A DNA stretch of 64,000 nucleotides from Cedecea neteri (GCF_000758305.1 NZ_CP009458.1:1-64000), one strand, 5' to 3'. Positions 33,298-43,095 are shown, counted from the stretch's first letter. Numbers and translations are program-made. The notes: generated by a model from the sequence alone, not told the origin.

Positions 33298-33674
33298 CTT
33301 TCGATGATCACCGTCGCGCAGGCGTAATGGCGCTCATCTGCCAGGGTAACGTGAACTGAGCGGACGCCCATTTTTTCAGCCAGCCGCTCCGCCTCTTCCC
33401 AAAACCGCAGTTGAGGTTTGCCCAGCGCGTCGTTAAACACTTCAAACTGGTTGAACGCCAGCCCGTTGCGAATTCCGGTGCCAAAAGCTTTCGCTGCTGC
33501 TTCTTTCACTGCAAAACGCTTCGCCAGAAAACGCACCGGCTGCTGATGGGCCTGGTACAGCACCCATTCGTTTTGGCTCAATACGCGCTTAGCCAGCCGG
33601 TCACCGGAACGGGAAATTACGCTCTCAATACGCGCAATTTCCACAATGTCCGTGCCGAGGCCGAGAATGGCCAT
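33294..33674 (-). CDS. acpS: Holo-[acyl-carrier-protein] synthase
   Basis: Transfers the 4'-phosphopantetheine arm from CoA to acyl carrier protein, essential for fatty-acid synthesis. The 126 residues contain GLGTDIVEIARIE with the metal-binding Asp and RFAVKEAAAKAFGTG with the Glu/Lys pair. The start overlaps the pdxJ stop (TAATG), the conserved pdxJ-acpS pair. Confidence 0.97.
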   Translation of the reverse strand: MAILGLGTDIVEIARIESVISRSGDRLAKRVLSQNEWVLYQAHQQPVRFLAKRFAVKEAAAKAFGTGIRNGLAFNQFEVFNDALGKPQLRFWEEAERLAEKMGVRSVHVTLADERHYACATVIIES

Positions 33675-34405
33675 TAGCGACGCGCTTCCTGCATCAGGCG
33701 TTTCATTTCAGCCACGGCCTCTTTAAGACCGCTCATTACCGCACGCCCGATAATCGCGTGGCCGATGTTCAGCTCGTGCATTTCCGGGATCCGCGCGATG
33801 GCCTGAACGTTGTGATACGTCAGACCGTGGCCAGCATTCACCTTCAGCCCTTTAGCAGCAGCATAGCTCGCGGCTTCAGCAATACGTGCCAGCTCTTTGG
33901 CCTGGGTCGCTTCGTTTTCAGCGTCCGCATAGCAACCGGTGTGAATTTCAATGTAAGGCGCCCCCACGGCCACCGCCGCGTCAATCTGCGCATGGTCGGC
34001 ATCAATAAACAGAGAAACCAGAATACCGGCATCGGCAAGGCGCTGGCAGGCATCACGCATTTTATCCAGCTGACCGGCAACATCCAGACCACCTTCGGTG
34101 GTCACTTCCTGGCGTTTTTCCGGCACCAGGCAGCAGAAATGCGGTTTCGTCTGGCAGGCAATACCGATCATCTCTTCGGTGACGGCCATTTCCAGATTCA
34201 TGCGGGTATCGAGGGTTTCACGCAGAACGCGAACGTCACGGTCGGTGATATGGCGGCGATCTTCACGCAGGTGCACGGTAATGCCATCGGCACCCGCCTG
34301 CTCCGCGATAAACGCGGCCTGAACCGGATCCGGGTATGCCGTGCCGCGTGCGTTACGCAGGGTAGCGATGTGATCGATGTTGACGCCTAACAGTAATTCA
34401 GCCAT
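33674..34405 (-). CDS. pdxJ: Pyridoxine 5'-phosphate synthase
   Basis: Condenses 1-deoxyxylulose 5-phosphate with 3-amino-1-hydroxyacetone phosphate to pyridoxine 5'-phosphate. It is a TIM-barrel of 243 residues with GVNIDHIATLRNARG at the start, ITVHLREDRRHI and VNAGHGLTYHN. It is coupled to acpS and follows recO after 74 bp. Confidence 0.97.
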   Translation of the reverse strand: MAELLLGVNIDHIATLRNARGTAYPDPVQAAFIAEQAGADGITVHLREDRRHITDRDVRVLRETLDTRMNLEMAVTEEMIGIACQTKPHFCCLVPEKRQEVTTEGGLDVAGQLDKMRDACQRLADAGILVSLFIDADHAQIDAAVAVGAPYIEIHTGCYADAENEATQAKELARIAEAASYAAAKGLKVNAGHGLTYHNVQAIARIPEMHELNIGHAIIGRAVMSGLKEAVAEMKRLMQEARR

Positions 34406-34479
34406 GACAATCCTCAGAGTTCGCAGACAGATGCCGGGCAGTGTACACCTGCCGGGGAAAGCCTGGCTACGGTCTGTGA

Positions 34480-35217
34480 TTACTGTGAGCTATCTGAAGG
34501 CTCAGGTGGTGTTTTTTTAGGCACAAACTGGCGGAACAGCTCGCGGCTTTTGAGGGGCTTCCCCTGGAGATACGGCTTGAGGGCCATACGCGTGAAACGC
34601 TTGGCGGCACGGAGCGTGTCGGCATCGGGAAATTCGCGCTCGGCCAGCGCTCTGAGCTGGCGGCCAGTAAAGCTGCTGTGGCCAATCACCACGCTGGCAA
34701 TAAAACCTTTCTCTTCGCGATAGGTGTAAGTCATGGTGTCATCGACGCCCGCCCCGCTGCCGGCGCAGTGCAGGAAATCCACGCCATAGCCAAGGTGCCC
34801 TAACAGCGCCAGCTCAAAACGGCGCAGCGCAGGCTCCGGTGTACCCGTAGCGCCGGCTAAGGCCTGAATGCAGTGGAGATAATCGAAGAACAGTTCGGAG
34901 AAGCGAGTTTCCTGCTCGAGGACGCGAGCCACTAGTTCATTGACGTACAGGCCGCTGTAGAGTGCGATACCGCTTAAAGGAAGGGCCAGCGAAACCGCTT
35001 CGGCGCTGCGCAGCGTTTTGACTTCGCCACGGCCGCCCCAGCGAACCAGCAGAGGGGTAAAAGGCTGCAAAGCGCCTTTCAGATTTGAGCGTTTAGAGCG
35101 CGCGCCTTTGGCAATCAGGCGTACGCGCCCGGACTCTTCGGAAAACAGGTCGAGCAGAAGGCTGGTTTCGCTCCAGGGGCGACTATGCAGGACAAAAGCC
35201 CGTTGCCAGCCTTCCAT
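34480..35217 (-). CDS. recO: DNA repair protein RecO
   Basis: Loads RecA on SSB-coated single-stranded DNA together with RecR in the RecFOR pathway. The 245 residues include an N-terminal OB fold (MEGWQRAFVLHSRPWSETSL) and helical zinc-less middle (ALRRFELALLGHLGYGVDF). It lies six bases after era in the rnc-era-recO operon. Confidence 0.96.
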   Translation of the reverse strand: MEGWQRAFVLHSRPWSETSLLLDLFSEESGRVRLIAKGARSKRSNLKGALQPFTPLLVRWGGRGEVKTLRSAEAVSLALPLSGIALYSGLYVNELVARVLEQETRFSELFFDYLHCIQALAGATGTPEPALRRFELALLGHLGYGVDFLHCAGSGAGVDDTMTYTYREEKGFIASVVIGHSSFTGRQLRALAEREFPDADTLRAAKRFTRMALKPYLQGKPLKSRELFRQFVPKKTPPEPSDSSQ

Positions 35218-35223
35218 ATAGTT

Positions 35224-36132
35224 TTAGCTCAGGTCGTCGGTATAACCGAGACTGCGCAGTGCACGCTCGTCATCGGCCCAGCCGGATTTCACCTTCACCC
35301 AAAGTTCGAGGTGAACTTTGGCTTCGAACATCTCTTCCATGTCTTTACGGGCTTCAATACCGATAGTTTTTATTTTGGCCCCTTTGTTGCCAATCACCAT
35401 CTTCTTCTGCCCTTCGCGCTCAACGAGGATCAGCCCGTTGATGTCGTAGCCGCCGCGCTCGTTAGTCACGAACTGCTCGATTTCCACGGTCACGGAATAC
35501 GGCAGCTCGGCCCCCAGGAAGCGCATCAGCTTTTCACGAATGATCTCAGACGCCATAAAGCGCTGGGAGCGATCGGTGATGTACTCTTCCGGGAAGTGGT
35601 GGGTAGCTTCCGGCAGGTGCTTACGAACGATTTCCGCGATGGTATCAACGTTCATCCCGGTTTCCGCCGAAATCGGCACGATATCGAGGAAGTTCATCTG
35701 GCTACCGAGGAACTGCAGGTGAGGCAGCAGAACGGTTTTATCCTGAACGTTGTCAACTTTGTTGACGGCCAGGATTACCGGCGCACGGCTATCGCGCAGC
35801 TTGTTCAGCACCATTTCGTCATCCGGCGTCCAGCGGGTGCCTTCCACTACGAAGATAACCAGCTCCACGTCACCGATCGAGCTGCTCGCTGCACGGTTCA
35901 TCAGGCGGTTAATGGCGCGTTTTTCTTCCATGTGCAGCCCTGGGGTATCGACGTAAATCGCCTGATACGGCCCTTCGGTATGGATGCCCATGATGCGGTG
36001 ACGCGTGGTTTGCGCCTTACGCGAGGTAATCGAAACTTTTTGCCCAAGCAGCTGATTCAGCAGCGTGGATTTGCCGACGTTCGGGCGGCCTACAATGGCC
36101 GCAAAGCCGCAATATGTTTTTTCTTCGCTCAT
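35224..36132 (-). CDS. era: GTPase Era
   Basis: Essential GTPase that binds the 3' end of 16S rRNA during 30S assembly. G1 GRPNVGKSTLL, G3 DTPGLH and G4 NKVD are seen in the N-terminal G domain; the KH RNA-binding domain with MVIGNKGAKIKTIGIEARKD is C-terminal. The 302 residues fit the family. The start overlaps the rnc stop (ATGA). Confidence 0.98.
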   Translation of the reverse strand: MSEEKTYCGFAAIVGRPNVGKSTLLNQLLGQKVSITSRKAQTTRHRIMGIHTEGPYQAIYVDTPGLHMEEKRAINRLMNRAASSSIGDVELVIFVVEGTRWTPDDEMVLNKLRDSRAPVILAVNKVDNVQDKTVLLPHLQFLGSQMNFLDIVPISAETGMNVDTIAEIVRKHLPEATHHFPEEYITDRSQRFMASEIIREKLMRFLGAELPYSVTVEIEQFVTNERGGYDINGLILVEREGQKKMVIGNKGAKIKTIGIEARKDMEEMFEAKVHLELWVKVKSGWADDERALRSLGYTDDLS

Positions 36133-36809
36133 TCCAGCTCCAGCTTTTTCAGCGCCTGCTCAGCCGCAGCCTGTTCCGCTTTACGGCGGCTTGAACCTGT
36201 TCCTACGACAGGCTCAGGCAGGCCACTCACCTGACAGTGAATGGTAAATTCTTGATCGTGCGCTTCACCACGCACCTGCACCACCAGATACGACGGTAGC
36301 GGCAGATGGCGACCCTGCAGGTATTCCTGCAGACGCGTTTTCGGATCTTTTTGCTTGTCGCCTGGGCTGATTTCGTCGAGACGGGTCTGATACCAGGAGA
36401 GAATCAGACGCTCAACGTTCTGAATATCGCTGTCGAGGAAGACGCCACCGATCAGCGCTTCCACGGTATCGGCAAGAATCGACTCCCGACGGAAGCCGCC
36501 ACTTTTCAGTTCACCCGGCCCAAGACGCAGGCACTCACCCAGTTCGAACTCGCGGGCGATTTCTGCCAGCGTATTGCCGCGCACCAGCGTCGCGCGCATG
36601 CGGCTCATGTCGCCTTCATCTACGCGAGGAAAACGGTGATACAGCGCATTCGCGATGACATAGCTGAGAATGGAGTCACCCAAAAACTCAAGACGCTCGT
36701 TGTGTTTGCTGCTGGCACTCCGATGGGTTAATGCCTGTTGCAACAGATCCTGATGTTGAAAAGTGTAGCCCAGCTTCCGCTGCAGCCTATTTATTACGAT
36801 GGGATTCAT
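36129..36809 (-). CDS. rnc: Ribonuclease III
   Basis: Double-strand-specific endoribonuclease for rRNA and mRNA processing. The signature ERLEFLGDSILSY carries catalytic acidic residues. A C-terminal double-stranded RNA-binding domain follows (GTGSSRRKAEQAAAEQALKK). It is 226 residues, the E. coli length. A hairpin GGCTCCC/GGGAGCC in the 172-bp leader (about 36895-36915) lacks a T-run and could be part of the rnc autoregulatory stem seen in E. coli. Confidence 0.98.
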   Translation of the reverse strand: MNPIVINRLQRKLGYTFQHQDLLQQALTHRSASSKHNERLEFLGDSILSYVIANALYHRFPRVDEGDMSRMRATLVRGNTLAEIAREFELGECLRLGPGELKSGGFRRESILADTVEALIGGVFLDSDIQNVERLILSWYQTRLDEISPGDKQKDPKTRLQEYLQGRHLPLPSYLVVQVRGEAHDQEFTIHCQVSGLPEPVVGTGSSRRKAEQAAAEQALKKLELE

Positions 36810-36981
36810 GCGATACCAAAATTAATGAATGCGTCAACTATTCAGCACACGGAACAGACCTGAAAAAAGGAAACCAACGCTGTTTCGTGTGCCGTGGCTC
36901 CCTTTCGGGAGCCAATCTTTAAAGGCGGGAATATTCTATACACAACGACAGGGGATGTCGTTAGTTTGTGGGATTAATTGT

Positions 36982-37956
36982 TTAATGAATGCCGCCAATC
37001 CGGCTTAAACGAACACCCGTTGGCCATTCACCTTCTTGTTTCTCGAAACTCATCCAAATTGCTGTCGCTTTACCGACCAGATTTTGCTCCGGCACAAATC
37101 CCCAATAGCGGCTGTCTGCGCTATTGTCGCGGTTATCACCCATCATGAAATAGTGACCCGGCGGAACAATCCATGTCGCCAGCGGCAAGCCGGACTGCTG
37201 GTAGTACATTCCCACCTGATCCTGAGCGATAGGCACCGTCAGAATGTTATGGGTGACGCTACCCAGCGTTTCTTTACGCTCGCTCAAGCGAACTCCGTCT
37301 TCACGGGTCTGATCTTTAGGCAACTGGAAGAAGCCGGAGGTGGCTTCACTGCCGTTGCGGCGGGCAAACGTCTGCACAAAATCGCTGGCTTCCACGTTGG
37401 AATACGTGATTGGCAGCGCATTGTCGCAGGCCTGGCCGGAACTGCAATTAGGCTGCACGGTAACTTCTTTTGACTGCGGGTCATAGCTTACCCGGTCGCC
37501 CGGCAGCCCAACAACGCGCTTAATATAATCCAGGCGCGGATCTTCAGGGTATTTAAATACCGCGATATCACCGCGTTTAGGGTGCCCGGTTTCAATTAAG
37601 GTTTTCTGATAAATCGGATCTTTAATCCCGTAGGCAAACTTCTCTACCAGAATAAAATCACCGATTAACAGCGTTGGCATCATCGAACCGGATGGGATCT
37701 GGAAAGGCTCATAAATAAATGAGCGCACCACCAGCACAATCGCCAGCACCGGGAACACCGACGCGCCGGTTTCCAGCCAGCCCGGTTTAGGGCCGACTTT
37801 TTTCAGCGTCTTTTTGTCCAGTGCATCACCGGTGGCAGCCTGTGCTGCCGCCTGTTTTTCACGACGTTTTGGTGCAAAGATAAATTTGTCCAGACACCAC
37901 AAAATGCCCGTCACCAGCGTGGCTACCACGAGGATCAAAGCAAACATATTCGCCAT
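36982..37956 (-). CDS. lepB: Signal peptidase I
   Basis: Inner-membrane serine protease that removes signal peptides of secreted proteins. The two N-terminal membrane segments (MFALILVVATLVTGILW; VFPVLAIVLVVRSFI) and the catalytic Ser in IPSGSMMPTLLIGD and Lys in DYIKRVVGLPGD are present, as is the family motif MMGDNRDNSADSRYWG. It is 324 residues, 14 bp downstream of lepA in the same operon. Confidence 0.98.
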   Translation of the reverse strand: MANMFALILVVATLVTGILWCLDKFIFAPKRREKQAAAQAATGDALDKKTLKKVGPKPGWLETGASVFPVLAIVLVVRSFIYEPFQIPSGSMMPTLLIGDFILVEKFAYGIKDPIYQKTLIETGHPKRGDIAVFKYPEDPRLDYIKRVVGLPGDRVSYDPQSKEVTVQPNCSSGQACDNALPITYSNVEASDFVQTFARRNGSEATSGFFQLPKDQTREDGVRLSERKETLGSVTHNILTVPIAQDQVGMYYQQSGLPLATWIVPPGHYFMMGDNRDNSADSRYWGFVPEQNLVGKATAIWMSFEKQEGEWPTGVRLSRIGGIH

Positions 37957-37970
37957 GCCAACTCCTTAGA

Positions 37971-39770
37971 TTATTTGCTGTCTTTGCCGACGTGCAGAAT
38001 GGCCAGGAACGCTTCCTGAGGCAGCTCGACGTTACCGACCTGCTTCATGCGTTTCTTACCGTCTTTCTGTTTCTGCAGCAGCTTTTTCTTACGGCTGACG
38101 TCACCGCCGTAGCATTTAGCCAGAACGTTTTTACGCAGCTGTTTCACCGTCGAACGCGCAATAATGTGGTTGCCGATGGCAGCCTGAATCGCGATGTCGA
38201 ACTGTTGGCGAGGGATCAGATCCTTCATTTTTTCCACCAGCTCACGGCCGCGGTAAGGCGCATTGTCGTTGTGTGTGATAAGCGCCAGCGCATCAACGCG
38301 ATCGCCATTGATCAGTACATCAACGCGCACCATGTTGGAAGCCTGGAAACGTTTGAAATTGTAATCCAGCGATGCATAGCCGCGAGAAGTGGACTTCAGG
38401 CGATCGAAGAAGTCGAGCACCACTTCCGCCATTGGGATTTCATAGGTCAGCGCAACCTGGTTGCCGTGATAAACCATGTTGGTTTGCACGCCGCGTTTTT
38501 CGATACACAGCGTGATCACGTTGCCGAGGAACTCCTGCGGCAGCAGCATGTGACATTCCGCAATCGGCTCGCGCAGCTCTTCAATGTTGTTAAGCGGCGG
38601 CAGCTTAGACGGGCTATCAACGTAGACGATTTCTTTGCTCGTTGTTTGCACTTCGTAAACTACGGTTGGCGCGGTGGTGATCAGGTCGAGATCGTATTCA
38701 CGCTCCAGACGTTCCTGGATGATTTCCATGTGCAGCAGACCCAGGAAGCCACAGCGGAAGCCGAAGCCCAGCGCCGTTGAGCTTTCTGGCTCGTAGAACA
38801 GAGAGGCATCGTTCAGGCTCAGCTTACCGAGCGCATCACGGAAGTTTTCGTAGTCGTCTGAGCTGACCGGGAACAGGCCAGCATAAACCTGCGGCTTCAC
38901 TTTTTTGAAGCCAGGCAGCGCTTTGTCCGCCGGGTTACGTGCCAGCGTCAGGGTATCGCCTACCGGCGCGCCCAGGATGTCTTTGATTGCACAAACCAGC
39001 CAGCCTACTTCGCCGCACTTCAGTTCGGTACGGTCAATCTGCTTAGGCGTAAAGATGCCCAGGCGATCGGCGTTGTACACCTGGCCGGTGCTCATCACTT
39101 TGACTTTGTCGCCTTTACGCAAGGTGCCGTTTTTCACGCGGATCAGGGAAACAACGCCCAGGTAGTTATCGAACCAGGAGTCGATGATCAGCGCCTGCAG
39201 CGGTGCGTCTGGATCGCCTTCCGGCGCAGGGATATCACGCACCAGGCGTTCTAATACATCCGGTACACCAACGCCGGTTTTCGCCGAGCAGCGCACTGCG
39301 TCGGTGGCGTCGATGCCTACGATGTCTTCAATTTCTTCCGCCACGCGCTCAGGATCGGCCGCCGGCAGGTCAATTTTGTTCAGAACCGGCACCACTTCCA
39401 GGTCCATTTCCATCGCCGTGTAGCAGTTCGCCAGGGTTTGAGCCTCAACGCCCTGCCCGGCATCCACTACCAGCAGCGCCCCTTCACAGGCCGCAAGCGA
39501 GCGGGATACTTCATAAGAGAAGTCAACGTGTCCTGGGGTATCGATGAAGTTCAGCTGGTAAGTTTCACCGTCGCTGGCTTTGTAGTCGAGGGTGACGCTC
39601 TGCGCTTTGATGGTAATACCACGCTCGCGTTCCAGATCCATTGAGTCGAGGACCTGCGCGGCCATTTCACGGTCGGACAGGCCGCCGCAAATCTGGATGA
39701 TACGGTCAGACAGCGTCGATTTACCGTGGTCGATGTGGGCAATAATAGAAAAGTTACGTATGTTCTTCAT
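37971..39770 (-). CDS. lepA: Elongation factor 4 (LepA)
   Basis: Ribosomal GTPase implicated in 30S assembly and back-translocation. G1 AHIDHGKSTL, RERGITIKAQSV, DTPGHVDF and NKIDLPAADPERV are in the first domain; domains III-V and the LepA-specific C-terminal domain (RKKKLLQKQKDGKKRMKQ) follow. The 599 residues equal E. coli. Confidence 0.98.
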   Translation of the reverse strand: MKNIRNFSIIAHIDHGKSTLSDRIIQICGGLSDREMAAQVLDSMDLERERGITIKAQSVTLDYKASDGETYQLNFIDTPGHVDFSYEVSRSLAACEGALLVVDAGQGVEAQTLANCYTAMEMDLEVVPVLNKIDLPAADPERVAEEIEDIVGIDATDAVRCSAKTGVGVPDVLERLVRDIPAPEGDPDAPLQALIIDSWFDNYLGVVSLIRVKNGTLRKGDKVKVMSTGQVYNADRLGIFTPKQIDRTELKCGEVGWLVCAIKDILGAPVGDTLTLARNPADKALPGFKKVKPQVYAGLFPVSSDDYENFRDALGKLSLNDASLFYEPESSTALGFGFRCGFLGLLHMEIIQERLEREYDLDLITTAPTVVYEVQTTSKEIVYVDSPSKLPPLNNIEELREPIAECHMLLPQEFLGNVITLCIEKRGVQTNMVYHGNQVALTYEIPMAEVVLDFFDRLKSTSRGYASLDYNFKRFQASNMVRVDVLINGDRVDALALITHNDNAPYRGRELVEKMKDLIPRQQFDIAIQAAIGNHIIARSTVKQLRKNVLAKCYGGDVSRKKKLLQKQKDGKKRMKQVGNVELPQEAFLAILHVGKDSK

Positions 39771-39964
39771 AGTTAGAGGTTTTATGCCTTACAAATGGCC
39801 TGTGAGCTCGGCGCTTCGCGCTGTACGGAGCAGGATGTCAGAGACTGTCTTCTGCCTGAAACGCCGCATTCTACACTACAACCAGAAAGTGAGGAAACTG
39901 CTCATCCTGCAAGCTTAGGTAAGCGATAAGCAGGATGTGCAAAGAGATGTCATTTGAAGAGAAT

Positions 39965-40447
39965 TTATTGATTTTCAGCCGGTGGTGCGGATGTATCGAC
40001 GCGCAGTGCATCCGGGCTAAGCGCAACGCTGAGAATCACCGGCTGCCAGCTCTCGCGGCGGCTGAAATGTTGGGAAAAACCGCGAGCAAGCAGGAAGCCC
40101 CCCACGCCACCAAGCAAAGCCCCGCACATAGCGGCCAGATTGGTGCCAAACAGCGTCTGGAAAAGCGCTGAGCACAAGAAAAGCCCCACCAACGGCGACA
40201 TATACACCAACAACGCGGACCCTAACAGGCTGCTTTCCGCAATACCCAGTTCCACTTTTTGCCCGGCCACCAGCGGCTGCTCGCTTGGAACAGTCAAAAG
40301 ATGACTGGTTTGTGGCCCCAGCTTATTCAATACGCGAGTGCCGCAGCCAGAGCGAGAAGCGCAGCTGTTGCAGGATGCTTTCACATCACAGTGCAGCAGC
40401 GCTTCACCGTTTTGCCAGGAGACGACCGTCGCCCATTCTTTAATCAT
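39965..40447 (-). CDS. rseC: SoxR-reducing system protein RseC
   Basis: Inner-membrane protein that helps reduce SoxR and is the last gene of the sigma-E operon. The N-terminal cysteines CDVKASCNSCASRSGCG may hold an Fe-S cluster; two membrane segments follow (SALLVYMSPLVGLFLCSALF, LAAMCGALLGGVGGFLLARG). 160 residues. Its start overlaps rseB (ATGA). Confidence 0.94.
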   Translation of the reverse strand: MIKEWATVVSWQNGEALLHCDVKASCNSCASRSGCGTRVLNKLGPQTSHLLTVPSEQPLVAGQKVELGIAESSLLGSALLVYMSPLVGLFLCSALFQTLFGTNLAAMCGALLGGVGGFLLARGFSQHFSRRESWQPVILSVALSPDALRVDTSAPPAENQ

Positions 40448-41409
40448 TGCGCCGCTCCGTTAAACTTCACGCTATCGCCAATGCGTTTCGCCGTTTGTGG
40501 AGGCAGCTCACCGACAACGGTAATTTCGGTTTTATCACGAATTTCGGTGCTGATAGTCCGACGACCGGTACGTACCAGCTGCTCGCCATTACTTCCCTGA
40601 GCCGGGGCCTGGCTGATATTCACTGAGAAGCTAAATAGCCCGTCAGAATAAAGGCGGGATTCGATGGGCACGCCCACAGTCGGCAGCGGTCGGCGGCTGC
40701 TCGACACTTCGCTAAAGCCTTGCGGCAGCCAGGTCGGTGCCCATGTAAAGGTAGCCTTTTCTGCACCAGGAACGGAAAGCAGCGGAGGCAGCGTCGCCTT
40801 CGCTAAATTCTGCATTAGCCCGTTTGCCTGATTTTCGACAGAGAACGAAACAACCCGGAACTGTTCAAGCGTTTCGCCATCGCGATCCAGTAAATCGACG
40901 CGCAGCGGCAGCTTGGTTTCGGTATCGATCCAAACAATGTAGTTGTAGCGAGTACCGTCCCGGGCGACGACGCGAATCACTTCGCATAGCCTGTCGGCAA
41001 TACGCGTACGCCCGACGGAAATAAAATCATAGTACGGCGTCAGGCGTTTGAAATCGGTATAAACGATGGAAGGCAGAGAATCGACAATGTAGTCCCCAGT
41101 AAGAGTGAATGGCTCAAGCCCAGGTTCAAAGTAGCTGATTTCATTGCCGCGCTGAACGACTTCGCGGCGCGGACCGTCCATTTGCAGGAATTGCGCAAGC
41201 GGGCGATTATCAAGACGTGCGTGGCGATAACTAAGGGACTCAATCCCTTGTTTGCTGATATTGATAAACGCCAGCTCATAATTGAGTGACTGACTAGCCT
41301 GGTTCATCTGCTGCAACAACGCCCCGGACGAAACAGTGTCCGCCGAGGCGCTGGAGGTGAACAACAGGCTGCCTGCCACGAGAGACAGGGCACACCAAAG
41401 TTGCTTCAT
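40444..41409 (-). CDS. rseB: Sigma-E factor regulatory protein RseB
   Basis: Periplasmic protein that binds RseA and delays its cleavage by DegS; it senses mislocalised lipopolysaccharide or porins. It has a cleavable signal peptide (LWCALSLVAGSLLFTSSASA) and a two-domain, MucB-like body. 321 residues (E. coli 318). It is coupled to rseA by TAATG and to rseC by ATGA. Confidence 0.95.
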   Translation of the reverse strand: MKQLWCALSLVAGSLLFTSSASADTVSSGALLQQMNQASQSLNYELAFINISKQGIESLSYRHARLDNRPLAQFLQMDGPRREVVQRGNEISYFEPGLEPFTLTGDYIVDSLPSIVYTDFKRLTPYYDFISVGRTRIADRLCEVIRVVARDGTRYNYIVWIDTETKLPLRVDLLDRDGETLEQFRVVSFSVENQANGLMQNLAKATLPPLLSVPGAEKATFTWAPTWLPQGFSEVSSSRRPLPTVGVPIESRLYSDGLFSFSVNISQAPAQGSNGEQLVRTGRRTISTEIRDKTEITVVGELPPQTAKRIGDSVKFNGAAQ

Positions 41410-42056
41410 TACTGCGATTGCGTTCCTAAAGTTTGGTTTCCTGGCACTTGCACAGCGGCTTGCTGGGTTTGCGCCTGTTCAAACTGGAGCTGCTCGGAGT
41501 GTAAACGACGCTGCAATTCATAATCCTGCAGCATAGCGTTAATACGACGACGCTGTTCCTGTACTTGCTGACTGCTGTTGCTGGCGGTCGTGTCAGACGG
41601 TACGCCCAAGCTTACCGGACTGGCTTTGCCCATCATCGGCAAGGTGTTAAACACTGGCGTTTCCGGCTGCGCGGTGCTGTCAGACTGGCCATTATAGTGC
41701 TGCACACCCACGATAACCGCAAGCGATACGCACGCAGCAACGCCCATTTGGGTAAGCTGACTCGCCCACGGACGTACCTTGTGCCAGAACGGCATTTTCT
41801 GCCACTGCTGAGGCTGCGGCTGAGATTCGGTAATGAGCGGCGCAACGTTACGCGCAGGTTCATTTGCGATAGCCGCCATCACGTTGGCAGAAATATCAAA
41901 GTGGAGCACTTCGCTGGTATCTCCGCGCATTGTGTCGCGGATAAGGTGGTAACTCTCCCAGCTTTGCTGCAATTCACTGTCGTTTGACAGGCGATTGAGC
42001 AGCTCACTATCGAGAGATTCGCCATCCATTAAAGCGGAAAGTTGTTCTTTCTGCAT
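41409..42056 (-). CDS. rseA: Anti-sigma-E factor RseA
   Basis: Membrane anti-sigma factor. The N-terminal cytosolic domain (MQKEQLSALMDGESLDSELL) binds RpoE, a single membrane segment (MGVAACVSLAVIVGVQHY) follows, and the periplasmic end is glutamine-rich (QAQTQQAAVQVPGNQ). It is degraded stepwise by DegS, RseP and ClpXP. The start at 42056 gives 215 residues, matching E. coli; the longer frame to 42122 overlaps the rpoE end. Confidence 0.95.
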   Translation of the reverse strand: MQKEQLSALMDGESLDSELLNRLSNDSELQQSWESYHLIRDTMRGDTSEVLHFDISANVMAAIANEPARNVAPLITESQPQPQQWQKMPFWHKVRPWASQLTQMGVAACVSLAVIVGVQHYNGQSDSTAQPETPVFNTLPMMGKASPVSLGVPSDTTASNSSQQVQEQRRRINAMLQDYELQRRLHSEQLQFEQAQTQQAAVQVPGNQTLGTQSQ

Positions 42057-42087
42057 GCCTAAATACCCTTCCAGTAATCCGCTATCG

Positions 42088-42663
42088 TCAACGCCTGATA
42101 AGCGGTTGAACTTTATTATCAATAGCTTCCCTTGCGCGGAAAATACGAGAACGCACTGTACCTACCGGGCAATCCATGATGGCGGCTATCTCTTCATAGC
42201 TCAGGCCATCCAGCTCCCGTAACGTAATTGCCATACGTAAATCTTCCGGAAGCGACTCAATAGTACGGAAAACTATTTGTCTCAGTTCTTCAGACAACAT
42301 TAAGTTCTCAGGGTTCGAAATTTCTTTCAATGCGCTGCCACTTTCGTAGTTTTCAGCGTCAATGGCGTCCACATCACTTGATGGAGGACGGCGGCCCTGA
42401 GCAACCAGATAATTTTTAGCCGTGTTGACCGCAATGCGATACAACCACGTATAAAACGCACTATCACCGCGGAATGAATCCAGCGCGCGATACGCTTTAA
42501 TAAAAGATTCCTGCACCACGTCGGGAACATCTCCCGAAGGCACATAGCGGGAAACCAGACTCGCAACCTTATGCTGGTAGCGCACCACCAGTAGGTTAAA
42601 TGATTTCTGATCTCCCTTTTGGACCCGTTCGACGAGGACCTGATCCGTTAACTGCTCGCTCAT
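42088..42663 (-). CDS. rpoE: RNA polymerase sigma-E factor
   Basis: ECF sigma factor for envelope stress. Region 2 (VVRYQHKVASLVSRYV, AFYTWLYRIAVNTAKNYLV) and region 4 (LDGLSYEEIAAIMDCPVGTV) are intact. 191 residues, the E. coli length. The ATG at 42663 overlaps the stop of the small upstream frame rseD (ATGA), so its translation is likely coupled to that leader. Confidence 0.98.
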   Translation of the reverse strand: MSEQLTDQVLVERVQKGDQKSFNLLVVRYQHKVASLVSRYVPSGDVPDVVQESFIKAYRALDSFRGDSAFYTWLYRIAVNTAKNYLVAQGRRPPSSDVDAIDAENYESGSALKEISNPENLMLSEELRQIVFRTIESLPEDLRMAITLRELDGLSYEEIAAIMDCPVGTVRSRIFRAREAIDNKVQPLIRR

Positions 42664-42821
42664 CCGAGGTAATGTCTCCCCAAACCCAATTCCCACGCGT
42701 AATCGAAATGCCACTCGAACCCTGCATTTTTGAGCAAGCTTTGAGTTTGAGTGCCCGAGGCCAGCAAAGTTCCGTTACGCCTTTGTTTTTCTGTCATGTT
42801 TAGCGGATTGCATCTTTTCAT
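42660..42821 (-). CDS. rseD: rpoE leader peptide RseD
   Basis: A 53-residue leader frame, MKRCNPLNMTEKQRRNGTLL at the start, ending one base into the rpoE ATG (ATGA). E. coli rseD is a similar leader of about 51 codons whose translation controls rpoE and which is a target of CsrA. The in-frame upstream extension to 42920 has no support. The rest of the 274-bp gap to nadB (42822-43095) holds the rpoE promoter region, which I could not resolve into elements with confidence. Confidence 0.72.
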   Translation of the reverse strand: MKRCNPLNMTEKQRRNGTLLASGTQTQSLLKNAGFEWHFDYAWELGLGRHYLG

Positions 42822-43095
42822 TATAAGTTCCGCTTCGCAAAACGGTAACGCCGATTCTTCTGAATCAATGCTCAAAAAGTTAGCGAGCAGAGTATCGCAT
42901 GAATCCAGGTATTTCATCATCTAATCTGCCGTATATCCTTTTGTAGTGAGATTTATTTACGCAATTTGCTCAGTTCCTCGCAATCACTTTATCGACAAGC
43001 CTGTTTAGTCTGCGCAACGCTAAAACAAAAAAAGAGTGTTCAACATCTCACCTGATGCTATGCTCCGGTCACTCTTGTTTAGTAAATTAAACACA

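Noticed and set aside
36895..36915. Hairpin between lepB and rnc as a terminator
   Set aside because: Stem is good but no T-run follows on either strand; more likely part of the rnc leader structure.
42815..42835. GGAACTT before rseD as a sigma-E -35 element
   Set aside because: No convincing -10 at the right spacing; the promoter would lie within the leader.
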